The notes beneath the pieces are model-generated. The model saw only the letters and a program-made list of their open reading frames with translations. It was not told the origin of the DNA and did no database searches. 64,000 nucleotides of DNA, from the NCBI GenBank assembly GCA_018136815.1, contig CM030938.1, positions 4,421,724 to 4,485,723 of the forward strand. The letters are read 5' to 3'. The DNA comes from Isochrysis galbana (taxonomy: Eukaryota; Haptophyta; Isochrysidales; Isochrysidaceae). The translations under genes were made by a program, and so were the position numbers. Shown piece after piece: positions 51,641 through 62,509 of this stretch; position 1 is the stretch's first letter, and each line of letters opens with the position of its first letter.

Positions 51641-51647
51641 AACTAGT

Positions 51648-51990
51648 GTTATAGTTTGAGCGATGGAGCGCGCGCCGACCGCTCCCACTTCCCAGCCCCC
51701 CGCCGCCACGACGCCCCAACGGGGCCGCCCCAAGCCGCCGGAGCCCAAGCGCGCACAACCCTCAGCACCGCCTGACGCCGACGTCGAAATGGCAACCTCA
51801 CCACATGCCTCCAGGCACCCACCCAAGCAGGGAACAGGCAAAAGGTCCTGTTCCCAGCAGACAGCCAGCACCAATGCCAGGCCCATACGACCAGCTCCAA
51901 CGCTCCACCTCCGAACCAAGGACTACCTGTGGTGGGTGGCAGCACTGCTGCCACCCCCACGGCGGCCACTCCTACCATCAGTGCACCCCT
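51648..51990 (+). mobile_element. Family B 5' end (MERAPTAP ORF)
   Basis: 'GTGTTATAGTTTGAGCGATG' is followed by 'MERAPTAPTSQPPAATTPQR' and 'GRPKPPEPKRAQPSAPPDA'. Like the copy at 32254 it contains 'CAGGGAACAGG' downstream. Confidence 0.65.
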
Positions 51991-52024
51991 AGTGGGCGGG
52001 TACTTCATTCAACAAACAATTCAA

Positions 52025-52827
52025 GGATAGGGCGGTCAAACACTATTTTAACTTCTAAGGATGTAAAAATGAAAAAGTCAGGATTGAGGAAATACACCAA
52101 AGTAAAGCGGTAGAAACCCCGGAAAACACTTATCTAACACATATTCGGTGCCCTTTGGGCCCCAGACCCAGACCCCCCCCGGGAGCCCCCACAACGAAGC
52201 GTAACCCAAAAACAAAAACGGCAAAACAGGCCTAAATACTCTATCTCGGAGAGCCCGAGTTCAAAACGACGCCGGGCGCGCTACGAGACCGTTCTCGTTC
52301 CTCAGCCCGGTGTCCGGCCCGCGCCAAGCCCCATATATCCAGGTGCCACCCAGCTAGAGGTGGGGGAGGGTGGGTAAAAAAAAAACTCTGGCAGATCGGG
52401 AGGCCCACATTTTTTTATCATGGGGCCGGGGGAAGATTTCCCCTCCTCTCCCCCCGCTCGAATCCGAATCCGAGGCAGAGCGATGGCGACCGACCCGCCT
52501 GACAGGCCGACCTTCGCCGCGCTCCAGCGAGAGCGCGGCGGCGATCGGTCGGACTTTTGCCCGTGGAGTTCGATTCCAAAGGTCACAGGGCACCGGAAGA
52601 CAGCCTCACTGGTCGTTCGCGCCATCACATTAGTGACCGGCCTATCATTATTTCCCAACTCGACCACCAGCGTAGGGCGGTCAAACAGTGTTTTTTTCTA
52701 AGGGGTGAAAAAATGACCATCTCAGAATTGAGGAAATTTGAGGATTTTTCACGGTAGAAAGTTCCCAATACACCCAACTAGCACATATCCCCGGTCCATT
52801 AGGACCCGGACCCCCCCCTTGGGCCCC
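52025..52827. repeat. Two copies of a dispersed repeat starting 'TAGGGCGGTCAAACA'
   Basis: 52029 and 52675 both read TAGGGCGGTCAAACA, then 'GTAAAAATGAAAAAGTCAGG' or 'GTGAAAAAATGACCATCTCA', 'TTGAGGAAAT', 'ACACATAT' and 'GGGCCC' runs. They are tandemly arranged about 650 bp apart, and the second runs into the gap. Related starts lie at 3946, 45612 and 62740. Confidence 0.65.
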
Positions 52828-52927
52828 NNNNNNNNNNNNNNNNNNNNNNNNNNNNNNNNNNNNNNNNNNNNNNNNNNNNNNNNNNNNNNNNNNNNNNNNN
52901 NNNNNNNNNNNNNNNNNNNNNNNNNNN
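52828..52927. other. Assembly gap (100 N)
   Basis: A placeholder gap inside or beside a CT microsatellite, which probably caused the assembly break. Confidence 0.95.
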
Positions 52928-53085
<158 letters not shown>

Positions 53086-53094
53086 GCGGCAGCG

Positions 53095-54918
53095 ATGGCG
53101 CGCCCCTCTCGCGCTCTCTCTCTCTCTTCCCCCTCTCCATCCTCCTACAGCCACAGGTCGCGTGCGCTGATAGTGCTCGGCCTGCTTGGTTCGTCCACCG
53201 CCTTCTCGCTCCACCGTCCGCTCGTACTCACGCGCCAGAGGGCCGCTGCTTCTCCCCTCGCTGTCTTTGGCTTCGGAGCGCCGAAGGAGAAGGAGAACGA
53301 GAAGGAGAACAAGGAGCCAGTGGGGCAGCGCAGCGTGCCGGAGCAGCTGGCGCAGATGCAGACACCCAAAACGCTTAGTCAGGCCAAACAGAACTTCCAG
53401 GCCACCTATGGAAGACCTGTTGGACCGATCGCACAGGGGTTTGTCAACGAGATGCTCTCATCGTGCACCATCGCAATGGTACGCACTCTTCTGGCGCCAC
53501 GCCCCCCCCCTCCCTCATCGCCCCGTGCGCGCGCATGACGACCGGTCCGGAGGGATCCGTACTTGAACGGCCGAAATTGCAGGGCGGGGCGTGCCCGGCA
53601 ATGCGGCCATTCATGAGTGAGGATGTGGAAGCAGGGTCGAGGAGGGAGGTTGACTTGCGGTGCACACAGTCCTCTGCGGCTGTTGCCTGCACTCAAGGCG
53701 TCAGGGCGAGCTGGTGCGATGCAATGAGTCTCGGCGCTTGCCCATGAAGCAAGTGACGACGAGTTGTGCAGACTGCGGCTCCGCCGCCAAGACTCCGGGA
53801 GTCAAGGGGGGAAAGGAAGAGCCGAAGCGGCAGAGCGGGAGGGAGGCACGTGTTGCATAGCCTGGCTCCACCCAACGGTCCTCCCTCATGCTCACCTCAT
53901 CACACAGGCCTCGCCCTCCTTTCTTTACAACCCGATCTTTGCGCTGGGCATTGATGCCCTGTGTGACACTTTCCTCGAGGGCATGTCATCTGCAGCCGAG
54001 AAGGATGAGTTGCGTGATGCGCTCATCACAGCCCTCGGCCTTGATGTGAAGCAGGTGAGTTGGGCCTCGTGAGCGCTTTAGAGTAGCCGCCACTTTTGTC
54101 TGCAAGTCATGAAGTCCACCGGGCTGACTGTGTTCTGGTTTGCAGGTGCTGCAAGACGCCTCATCCTTGCGCGCGATTGCCGAGCAGTGCACGACCGAGG
54201 AGGAGCTTTTGCAGGCGGCACCACTCGCTGCCATTGCAGCACTACCTGTGGTACCGCCGTTCAAGTACTCGTACGCGTTTGGCGCGGGTCTGCTGACACT
54301 CATGCCAATGGTGTGCGGCGTCCCTGTCTACACGAAGCCCGAGCGCGGCACATGGCTCCCCGTTGTCACAGCACCGTACCCACGCGAGTGCCCCCCCATG
54401 CGCTCAGGTCGATGTCGAGCCATCAGACTTGTCGATCGAGCGGTGGTGCTCGGCCATCAATGTGCCATCAAAGAAGCTGATTAAGGATTGGAACTTTTTC
54501 GAGTGCGCTCACCAAGCTCACCAACTGCCCCTATGATCACTGTTCAAACACGTCTTACGCTCCCAAATTCCCAGGTCATCGATCGACAAGCTCGCCGAGG
54601 CCCGGGTTATGATGGCAGAGATGAAGGCCGCTGCCAAACGGAAAGAGGCCGCCAAACTGAAGGAGCAGGTGAGGTGCATCCATGGAGTTGCCGGGGTGTG
54701 TACAGATGACCGGAAGGCCCACGATCCAGCCTGAGGCCCTCGCACAGCTGCCTTAACGCCATCGCTCGCCCTCTCTCCTGGTGGCTTCTTCCTCTTGGCA
54801 TTGAGGGCCGCTCCTTGCGCCCCGCCTGCTCCGACAAATGCGTTTGCCCTTTCACGCACAGGCGGAAGCGGCGGCCAAGGAGGCCGAGGAGGCCGAGGCG
54901 ACGAGCGCGAACGCGTAA
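53095..54918 (+). CDS. THF1: THF1/Psb29 (thylakoid formation 1) family protein, plastid-targeted
   Basis: Six exons, 53095-53478, 53908-54054, 54146-54310, 54408-54502, 54575-54668 and 54862-54918, total 313 aa. The N-terminus has a signal-like hydrophobic segment, 'ALIVLGLLGSSTAF', followed by 'SLHRP' and a Ser/Arg-rich stretch. This is a bipartite presequence of secondary plastids, with Phe after the cleavage site. The mature part follows the THF1 order: 'TLSQAKQNFQATYGRPVGPI', 'FLYNPIFALGIDALCDTFLE' (family 'F.YDPIfAlG...FD..M.G'), 'LQDASSLRAIAEQ', 'YSYAFGAGLLTLM', 'VDVEPSDLSIERWCSAINV', and a C-terminal Lys/Glu/Ala coiled coil. THF1 assists photosystem II and thylakoid biogenesis and FtsH turnover. 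It shows that the organism has a plastid. Confidence 0.85.
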
Positions 54919-55849
54919 ACCTCAGTTGAGCGCTTGCGGTGTCACCGTGGTAGCCGTGCGTCGGATGGTGTTGGGGGGGTCGCCCGTCTTCGTTTGGCGC
55001 GGTGCCAGCGAGACACGGTGTCGTGTGTGGAAACGAGCTGCGAAACTCACTTCGGCACAACGCCAAAGCACACTTTGCTGCTGGGAACTAGAGGTGGCTG
55101 TTTCGGGGTCTCGTGCTTTGCTTGTCGATGGTGGTGTGCCGTGCACTTTGAGCTTATGATGATTGTTGTAAAGAGCGGAGGCGGAGAAAAAATTCTTGAA
55201 GATGCCCGCTACGCTACTATGCGCACTCCCCTCACTGGGTTCTCCGCTAGACATTGCCCCTGCCCCAAACCTCACTGCCCTTCCCGCTCCTCCCCCTCGT
55301 TCCTTTTTCTTCGGTTTTGGGGGCTCGGGGTCTGTCGCGCATAGTCGCATTCGCGAATCGACACTCGTTAGTCGTTAGGCTGCTCTCTTCTATGCCATCG
55401 CCAGCTCGTTGTCGCATCCGCGATCGACCTTTTTGTTTCAGAAGTCGTCTGCGTTTCTATGTCACCTCCTTGTAGGCTAGTCACCGTCACATCATCCTAC
55501 ATTCGCCCTCTTTGCCCTCGCTTCCTTTTTGTAGCCTCCCTTGTCGCCTGCTTTGCCCCTTGCCTGGCTTACCTCCTTGCGTCCTTGCGTAGGCTCAGGC
55601 CAAAATATCTAGACAGTCCCGGGGATATTTGCAGTGGTCCAAAATACCTATCTAGACAGTCCGGGGGGGTATCCGGGATATCTCGGGATATTTGGGGGGG
55701 TGGGGGCGCCCAAGGGCGAATACAGGGGGGGGGGGGGGGCGCATACAGATACAGGGGGGGGGCTGTTGCTGTTGGCTGTTGGCGCGTTGGCGCGAACGCG
55801 AACGCAAACCCATGAGCCCCCCTCCCTCCTCCCCTTTGCTCTCCATTAG
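54919..55849. other. Intergenic with repeat fragments
   Basis: No gene. 55595-55700 contains 'AAAATATCTAGACAGTCC' and 'GGGATATTTGGGG' motifs related to 62520-62610, followed by G-runs. Confidence 0.4.
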
Positions 55850-56518
55850 CGGATAAAGGTACCCAGCTTTATAGGACGAGTCCTACGACAATGTAGGACG
55901 ACGTTGTGAACTATGAAGACACGGTTCAATCTAGGAATGGGGAGCTAGGATTTGGTTTCTGTGTTCATCTCATTGCCCTCATTGAGTCCTCCTAGAGGCT
56001 CAAGATACCATTCTCAAAGCATAATGAGTTATTTGCCACTCGCGGAAGCCTTCCCGGCAAAAAACGGCGTTGTCCTACGAATTGCCGCAAACACCTGAGG
56101 ACACGATTTGAGGCTCATGATGAGCTCCCTAGAACTTGCTCCCACGAGATGAAATGCTCTTTGGCATGGGTTCTTTTCGACCTTCAGTGGAGACCAAGCT
56201 TGGTTTTGAAGCCCAATGAGAGTTTTGGCTGCTTTTGCCTCTTGCGGGGCAAAACAAAACTCTCGACGCTCCCGGTGGCCTCCGATGGCCGAAGTACTCA
56301 GTTCACTCTAGAGCCGAAAGCTCGGTCAAGACGAAGTCTACAGCCTTGGCCATAGTGGGAGCTAAGGATCTCAAGACTGAGTTGGGACTATCCTTCAGTT
56401 GGTGGGAAGTCCCAATCCTTCACTCTCGAAAGTTGTGTGGCTTTCAAGCTCAGGGTCCTACAAATACACCGATATCGTAGGACGCGGTCCTATAATGTAG
56501 GACGGAACTTTTTAGCCG
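55850..56518. mobile_element. 669-bp MITE, family A (4-bp TSD TTAG), copy 2
   Basis: It starts CGGATAAAGGTACCCAGCTT and ends 'GGACGGAACTTTTTAGCCG', with TTAG at 55846-55849 and 56519-56522. The interior is diverged but collinear with 12812-13473; both contain GAGATGAAATG and then 'ACCAAGCTTGGTTTTG'. No transposase. Confidence 0.85.
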
Positions 56519-56522
56519 TTAG

Positions 56523-56830
56523 GTGAAATGGCGTGTTTTCAGTAATAAATGGGAGACTGTGGTGAGTGTGAATACTTGTTTGGAGATCGCACGCACCCGC
56601 AGGTCAACATGCAGCGCCACGAGGACAAGGACAAGGACCACGAGCCACGAGGACGAGGACGAGGAGAGCGAGGGCAGCACTGACAGCGAGAGCGACAGCG
56701 CCAACGACCACGTTGAACTCACGGACGAGTCCCTGTTGTACAAGAAAGGGTCGGCCGTTAGCCACGACACCTTGGGCATGGGCAACGTCATCGCGTTGGG
56801 CAAGGGCACTCTCCACGGCGCCGAGAAGGT
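56523..56830 (+). CDS. Acidic uncharacterised ORF fragment
   Basis: The forward frame encodes 'EDEDEESEGSTDSESDSA' and 'GMGNVIALGKGTLHG', then enters a GTGAAT hexamer repeat at 56829. The family is not recognised. It may be part of the retroelement interrupted by the retroposon at 56886, since retroelement gag-like sequence resumes at 58063. Confidence 0.3.
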
Positions 56831-56885
56831 GAATGTGAATGTGAATGTGAATGTGTGTCATAGTACTATGTACTTTGTTGTAAGC

Positions 56886-58043
56886 TATTGTTATAGTTTG
56901 AACTATGGAGCGTGCCGCGACCGCTCCCGAGCCCCAGGCGGCCCTCGCCACCGCGCCCCACCTGGGACGCCCCACGCCGCCCGAGGCGGCTCGTCAGAAA
57001 GCCCTCTCAGAGCCCATCCAACCCATCCAAACCACACCCGCGCAAGCGCGCGGGGTGGCGAGCACCGGCACCGAACAGGTTGCCACCATGGCTCTGCGCA
57101 TCATGCAGTGGGTCTTTGAGACCCCCTCCTACAGTGGGAAACCTTCCCACCCCAAGAGCACCTCATGTGGGAGGGTAGCTCAGCTGCCCTCCCCATGGTG
57201 GAAACCTCTACCATCAGTGCACCCAACATGGGAGGGCACTTCACAACCATCAACCCCATACGGAGAGCACCCCATGCCTCTGTTTTCCAACTTGTTGACA
57301 CAATTCTCGTCTTCACCCCACTACCCCACTCTTGTGGGCCACTAGTACCAATCACTCAGTGCCCTGCCTTGGGCCCTCTTTCAACACTAGACTCCCTCTC
57401 CCACACCCCCTTCACACTTCAACCAACCCAAACAGCACGAACCCCCCCGCCCTCTGTTCAAAGCACCAAAAATTTCAATTCAAGACACATGTTGATACAC
57501 TTCCCGTTTTCACCCCACGCTTGTGGGCCACAAGTACCTACAACTCAGTGCCCTGCCTTGGGCCCTCTTTCAACACTTCACTCCATCACCCATTCCCTCA
57601 TCCCACTACTAGTGGCCACTACAACCAACCCAAGAAGCACAAACCCCCTCGCCCTCGGTTTCAAACACCAAAAATTTCGACTCAAGACCAGAAAGAGGGA
57701 GGACATGTCTTGAGGCGGCGTCGCTGCCCATGCCTAGCGCAAGGGTATAGCGCCCCCACTCAAACATCTCCTTCCCCAAAGCTCCTCTTTGAGGAGTTGC
57801 TCCTCACCCTCCCATTAGGCCCCCTTGCCTGCGAGACCAGAACAGGATCCTGGCGTGGGGAGCTGTTTGAGTGTGGAGGGAGGGGTGCTCCGGCTAGCGC
57901 AGGTAGTAAGCTAGTGAAGAGCTGGGTGGCATAAGGGGGAAGGGTGCTTGCGCTCGCCGCGGCAGGGAGTCCTGTCTTGTGTGCGCGCTAGTCCCGTTCC
58001 TTTGCCGCGCCGCGACCCATAAAAATTGTTAAAAATTTAAATT
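56886..58043 (+). mobile_element. Retroposon family B, full copy with 19-bp target-site duplication
   Basis: TATGTACTTTGTTGTAAGC occurs at 56867-56885 and 58044-58062, flanking the element exactly. The 5' end is TATTGTTATAGTTTGAACTA, then an ORF starting 'MERAATAPEPQAALATAPHL' (56905-57345). An internal tandem repeat of about 190 bp follows (57300-57680), then an AT-rich 3' end 'AAAATTGTTAAAAATTTAA'. The long, imperfectly constrained TSD and A/T-rich tail point to target-primed reverse transcription. No reverse transcriptase is encoded, so it is non-autonomous. Confidence 0.8.
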
Positions 58044-58062
58044 TATGTACTTTGTTGTAAGC

Positions 58063-58160
58063 ATTATTGCCATGTACAAAGATATATGTCTTAAAGCTAA
58101 GGCGGCTTGCGTTCATTTGGTCTCCTTTCCCTCAGGGTTTCTTCCCCTCCCGCGGGGACT
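58063..58160 (+). mobile_element. Gag-like retroelement fragment (continuation after retroposon)
   Basis: 'IIAMYKDICLKAKAACVHLV' and 'SFPSGFLPLPRGL' match 'IISCMYGQDICG...KAACLH' at 28910-29060. The retroposon landed inside this fragment. Confidence 0.6.
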
Positions 58161-58161
58161 C

Positions 58162-58578
58162 TCACCCTACCATGAGCCCCCCCGCGAGCACCCCGAAGGA
58201 GAGGCCCAGCAGCACCCCGTACGCGACGAGAACGGCGTCGCCTTGACTCGGCATGAGGGCGCGCCCCGAGAGGGCCTGGTAGACGCCCACGCCGAGCACG
58301 GCGTAGCCCGTCCCCTTGTGCGCGACCCGCCACACGGCGCGGCGTGTGGTGCGGGCACCGGGCGTGCCGCGCACGAGCGCGTTGAGCGGCTGCAGCAGGG
58401 CGAGGGCGAAGGCGACGATCCCGAGCGTGTGATGGGGGTGCGAGAAGTGGCGCCCTCGGGGCACCGACGCGACGGCGAGCGCGACGCCGGCGGCCCCGAG
58501 AATGTTGTTGGTTTTCCCCCCTACCCCCTCACGCGGAGAGGTGTCAGATTTCGAATACGGGGACCAGTCCCGCCACAA
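58162..58578 (-). pseudogene. Cytochrome b561-domain fragment
   Basis: Reverse-strand frame: 'HFSHPHHTLGIVAFALALLQ' and 'WRVAHKGTGYAVLGVGVYQA' form two transmembrane helices, each with His in the place expected for b561 heme ligation (H...LG...LQ and AH..GY). A third hydrophobic helix ends 'GVLAGGLMVG' and a stop. This is the C-terminal half of a b561/DOMON-type ferric or ascorbate reductase. The N-terminal helices are missing: the contig upstream (58579-58720) has no matching frame, although a 5' exon cannot be excluded. The 3' end abuts retroelement sequence directly, so the gene is probably broken. Confidence 0.6.
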
Positions 58579-59506
58579 CTGGCTTTATGTACCGCTCGCA
58601 CCGGCGTCGATGGCTAGACGCCACCAAAGAGCGCCTTTTGGTGGCAACCAGCCCCGACTCGGTCCCGTTGTGGTGGATGGCTCATGGCTCACGCCCGCTC
58701 CCATAATCTCCCATTGACGCCCGTACACCTTAAGTAGGTTGGATGCGAGGCGTTGCCCGGAGAACTCTTCAGCGGCACGTGAGCCACACCTTTCTCCTAA
58801 TATCTACAGGCCAGACCCGTCAACAGCACAACGGCAGGACGAGCGACTGTCGAAAGCAAAGCACACGCACTGAAGCCAATGGGGCTTGCCGGATTCTCGC
58901 TCTTGTGCGCTCCGCACGTTCAAATCACGACAGTGGCACCCACGTGCGCGGAGGGCGTATCACATCGGAGAAACACAAGTATGCGGACATGCAGCTCCCC
59001 AACACAGCCCCGACCGTGCTCACGCGCTCGGCGGGATGCGCCTACGCAGTGAGCCTTTTGCGCACAAAAAAAGGCGGGGAGGGGGGAGGCCATGATATAT
59101 CCAGTCAAAAGCGGCGGAGGCGCGGCGCGCTACTGCACCGTCTTTTGGCGGGCGAGCGATTCAGGGCTATCCTAGGGTGCGCGGCACACGCCGAGAGTGT
59201 CTGGGTGGCCGGCTGGCGCGAGCGGGGACTGGGGCATGCAAGGGACGCTCGTACAACGACATGCCAAAGAGGTGGGCTTGAGGTAGCGGGGGATGGGGCA
59301 TGCAAGGGCGGCTCACTCGGCAACTTGCCGAAGAGGGTGTGGCTGGCGTTCCTCGAATGAGAAGATACGCCGGCGTGGGGGTCCATGGTGTCACGAGAGC
59401 AGGTTGCGGCGCGGACGGCTTCGTACTCAGGATGGTTGCGGGACTGAAATTGGGCACCATGTTCAGAGCGGCGCAGCGTGCCGGCGCTGGTGCCGCTCGC
59501 GCGCGC
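58579..59506. other. Intergenic, no gene recognised
   Basis: Open frames exist on both strands without motifs. 59205-59345 contains a repeated 'GGGGCATGCAAGG' unit. Confidence 0.35.
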
Positions 59507-60133
59507 CTAGAAGCCGGTGAGGACGTTGGCGAGAAGCGAGGCGGAGGAAAAGGGTGAGTCGTCCGGTGACGCGGCACCTGCCTGCATGGGGACGTGCGGC
59601 CTGCACGGCTGCACGGGCGAGTCCACATCAGTCTGGCTCGAGCGGCACGAGTGTCGCAGCTCCGCCTCGAGGACCTTTGGCTCGTACGAGGTGACCCACG
59701 AGGCGAGCGGCCGTCCGCCCGTGAGCGAGCGCCGTCCGATGGGCGCGGGCGGCTGACTCAGAGTCGAAGGGCAGCGCAGCCCGCCCGGCGTCCCCGAACG
59801 CGAGCCCGGCAGCTGCTCTCCTCCTCCCACAGTCGTGTCGAAGCGGCGGAGCGCGCTCGGCGAGCTGTGGGTGGAGGTGGGGAGGGAGAGGGAGGGCGTG
59901 CGAAGCTCGGGCGTGTCGAGGGTAGAGACCCATGTATGCAGCGCCCTGTCTGCCGAGGCGTGGCGCGGCAGCCGTCCCGCGCGGGAGGAGAGAGATCGAG
60001 CAATCTCCTGTGCTGCGACAGCGTCAGCAGGCGAGGGAGGGTGGAGGGCTGCAGGGGGAAACGAGGGCGGGAGGGAGGGCGAAGCGGAGGGTGGGAGGGT
60101 GTGGGCGGTGGATGGGGAGGGCAGGGATGGCAT
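59507..60133 (-). CDS. Ser/Pro-rich hypothetical protein downstream of a CT tract
   Basis: A reverse-strand ORF of 208 codons. The Met at 60133 lies just inside the end of a very long CT tract (coding strand), as with other genes here. Content is low-complexity Ser/Pro/Ala with one mixed segment, 'PADAVAAQEIARSLSSRAGR', and 'LASWVTSYEPKVLEAELRH'. No domain recognised. Could be a first exon or a GC-driven false ORF. Confidence 0.3.
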   Translation of the reverse strand: MPSLPSPSTAHTLPPSASPSLPPSFPPAALHPPSPADAVAAQEIARSLSSRAGRLPRHASADRALHTWVSTLDTPELRTPSLSLPTSTHSSPSALRRFDTTVGGGEQLPGSRSGTPGGLRCPSTLSQPPAPIGRRSLTGGRPLASWVTSYEPKVLEAELRHSCRSSQTDVDSPVQPCRPHVPMQAGAASPDDSPFSSASLLANVLTGF

Positions 60134-61130
60134 GAGGAGGTCGAAGGGGGAGTGGGGAAGGGCGGGGGAGGAGGGGAGGGGGGAGGAGGGGAGGGGGAAG
60201 GGAGCGAGGGAGGAGCTTGAGAGAAGAGACGCGGCGGTGGGGGGAGGAGAGGAGAGCTGCGCGCGGGAAGTGGAAGGGTGTGAGGAGAGGGGGCTGAGGA
60301 GAGAGAAGAGAAGGGCGAAGGAGAGAGGGATGTTGGGGGGGAGAGGGAGGGAGGAAGGGAGGGAGGGAGGGGAGGGGAGGGGGAGAGTATGAGGAGAAGA
60401 AGAGAGAAAGGGAGAGAAAGGGAAAGAAGGAGGAGCGGAACGGTGGAAGGGAGAGAGGGGGAAGAAGGAGGAGAGGGGGAGGGGCGGGGAAGAAGGGGGG
60501 AGGGCAAAGGGGGTGGGGAGGGAGGGAAAGAATGGAAGTATACGTGAAGAAACGGGGGGGGCGAGGGAGGAGAGAGAGAGGGAGAGCTCGAGGGAAGAAG
60601 AGGAGAGAGTAGAAGGGGGGGGGGAAGAGGAGGAGAGAGAGCAGAGCTCTCGAGGGAAGAAATGGAGAGAGAGAGAGAAGGGAGGACCTCTCGAGGGAAG
60701 AAGAGGAGAGAGAGAGAGAGAAGAGCTGAGAAGAAGAAGAAATCTACTTTATTTGTAAGGTTGTGGCGCCACTCCGCCGACGGTTGGGGAAGGAGAGAGA
60801 GATGGAGAGGGAGAGAGAGAGGGAGGGAGGGAAGGGGGAGAGAGGAAGAGAGAGAGAGAGAGAGGGAGAGAGAGAGGAAGGGGGGGCGGCGGCGGCGGAG
60901 GGGGTGTGGGGCGGTGCGGGGGTACCGGAGAGATGGTGAAGGAACGCCGCAGAGAGGTGAGAGAAGCGGAGCGGACGGGTTGCGGCAGCTGGGCTGCAGA
61001 AGGTCCAAAGGGGGTGAGAGAGGAAGAGAGAGAAATAGAGAGACAGTAAGAAGAAGAGAAGGGGGAAGGGGGAGGGAACGCGGCGCGCACCCAACGTTAC
61101 AACAAGAGAAGACGCCCAGGAGGTGAAGAA

Positions 61131-61174
<44 letters not shown>

Positions 61175-61320
61175 GCCGAGCGGACCCTCACAGCAGCATT
61201 TTTCTTCTTCTTCTTCTTCTTCTCCCCTCTCTCTCTCTCCCCTCTCTCTCTCTCCCCTCTCTCTCTCTCTCTCCCCCTCTCTCTCTCTCTCTCCAGTGGT
61301 GGACCGCGGCGCCGCCGTCG
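60134..61320 (-). repeat. 1.2-kb GA/CT low-complexity tract
   Basis: The + strand is G and A for almost the whole stretch, with (GA)n blocks at 61135-61165 and TTCTTCTTC at 61203. It is the longest purine tract in the window. Confidence 0.9.
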
Positions 61321-61614
61321 GCCGAACGGAACCGCCAGAGAGGGCCTTCCCCCCCCCCCCCCCTTCCCTTTTTTTTTTGGTGGTGGTAGAGGGGGGGGGG
61401 GGAGTTAGGTAAGGGGGAGAGAGGGGGAAGCGCCGGCGGAGGGGGGCGGGCGGGCGGCGGCGGCGGGGGGCGGGCGGGGGGGCGCTTGCGCCGGAGGAGA
61501 GGCCGAGAGAGGCACACACCGTCGTCGGCCGTCGGCCTCTGCTCTCCCTTCCGTCTCCGTCTCTCGCTCGCCCGCGGGGAGAGTCATCCGGTCTCTTCTG
61601 GGGCTGCTCACTAG

Positions 61615-62501
61615 CCTAGCTGGGAAACACAGCCGGGGCTTCTCCAAACACAGGAAACACGGTCTGTGTTTGGGTTTCGTAGAAACACAGCCAAACACAG
61701 TCCCAAACACAGCGGGGGAGCGGGGGGCCTCTACCTCTACCTACTATCTATAACTGTAACTCTCTCTAAGTATAGTACTTTGTAGATTGTCAACATGCGC
61801 CGCACTCGGCTCCGCTGCTCCGCTCCCCCCGCGCGCGGCCCCGCGCTACTCTCCCTTGTGACCGTGCGCGACCCCCCCCCCGCCTCTCCTCCCTCACACC
61901 CATGTTCAACCCCAACCTCGACCGTTCCTGGCGCGCGCGCGCGTGCAACGACGAGGCAGACGAGGCAGACCCTGCCGAGACACCGACACCCCGCGGCGGG
62001 AGAGGGCACCCACGGCCGTTGCGCCCCTGCAGTGGGCCGTGCTCCTCAACGGAGCGCGAGGCCAGCGGGCGGCCGTCCTGCAAGACGACGACGAGGCATG
62101 ATGTGACGAAGAGGCCCTGCCCGCCGCGCGTGGCGCTTGGCAGGCCGGGAAGCATGACCACCGTTGGCGTGCTCCCCGCCCGCGCCACCGGCCTGAGTCA
62201 GCCTGTCCTTCATTGAGTGCGCAAGCGATCCATTGTCGCGAGGCGCACCAACGCAGTTTGGTTTGGGCGTCCGTCATCATCCTCGGCCTCGGCGAGGAAG
62301 ACCCCAACCACACGCTGTGGCGGTGCATTGGTTGTCGTGTTGTCGTGTGGAGCGGCGCGGCAGTGCTGCGCGCGCACGCCGCTAGCCACTGGCCAGCTGC
62401 TACAAACACGGCGGCCAAACCGGAGGGGGTTTGAAACACGGCAAAACACAGCTGTGTTTGGCTTTCGTAGAAACACGGTAAACACGTGTTTCCCAGCTAG
62501 G
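61615..62501. mobile_element. 887-bp hAT element with perfect TIRs and 8-bp TSD CTCACTAG
   Basis: CCTAGCTGGGAAACAC (61615-61630) and GTGTTTCCCAGCTAGG (62486-62501) are perfect 16-bp inverted ends. CTCACTAG flanks at 61607-61614 and 62502-62509. Subterminal AAACACAG/CTGTGTTT repeats lie within 100 bases of each end. The forward interior (62220-62430) encodes 'DPNHTLWRCIGCRVVVW' with a later 'HAASHW', a plausible BED zinc finger (C..C...H...H), but no catalytic transposase. It is a deletion derivative. Confidence 0.92.
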
Positions 62502-62509
62502 CTCACTAG

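Noticed and set aside
60150..61191. Reverse-strand Ser/Pro/Leu ORF over the GA tract
   Set aside because: Low-complexity translation of the purine tract; no motif and no plausible start.
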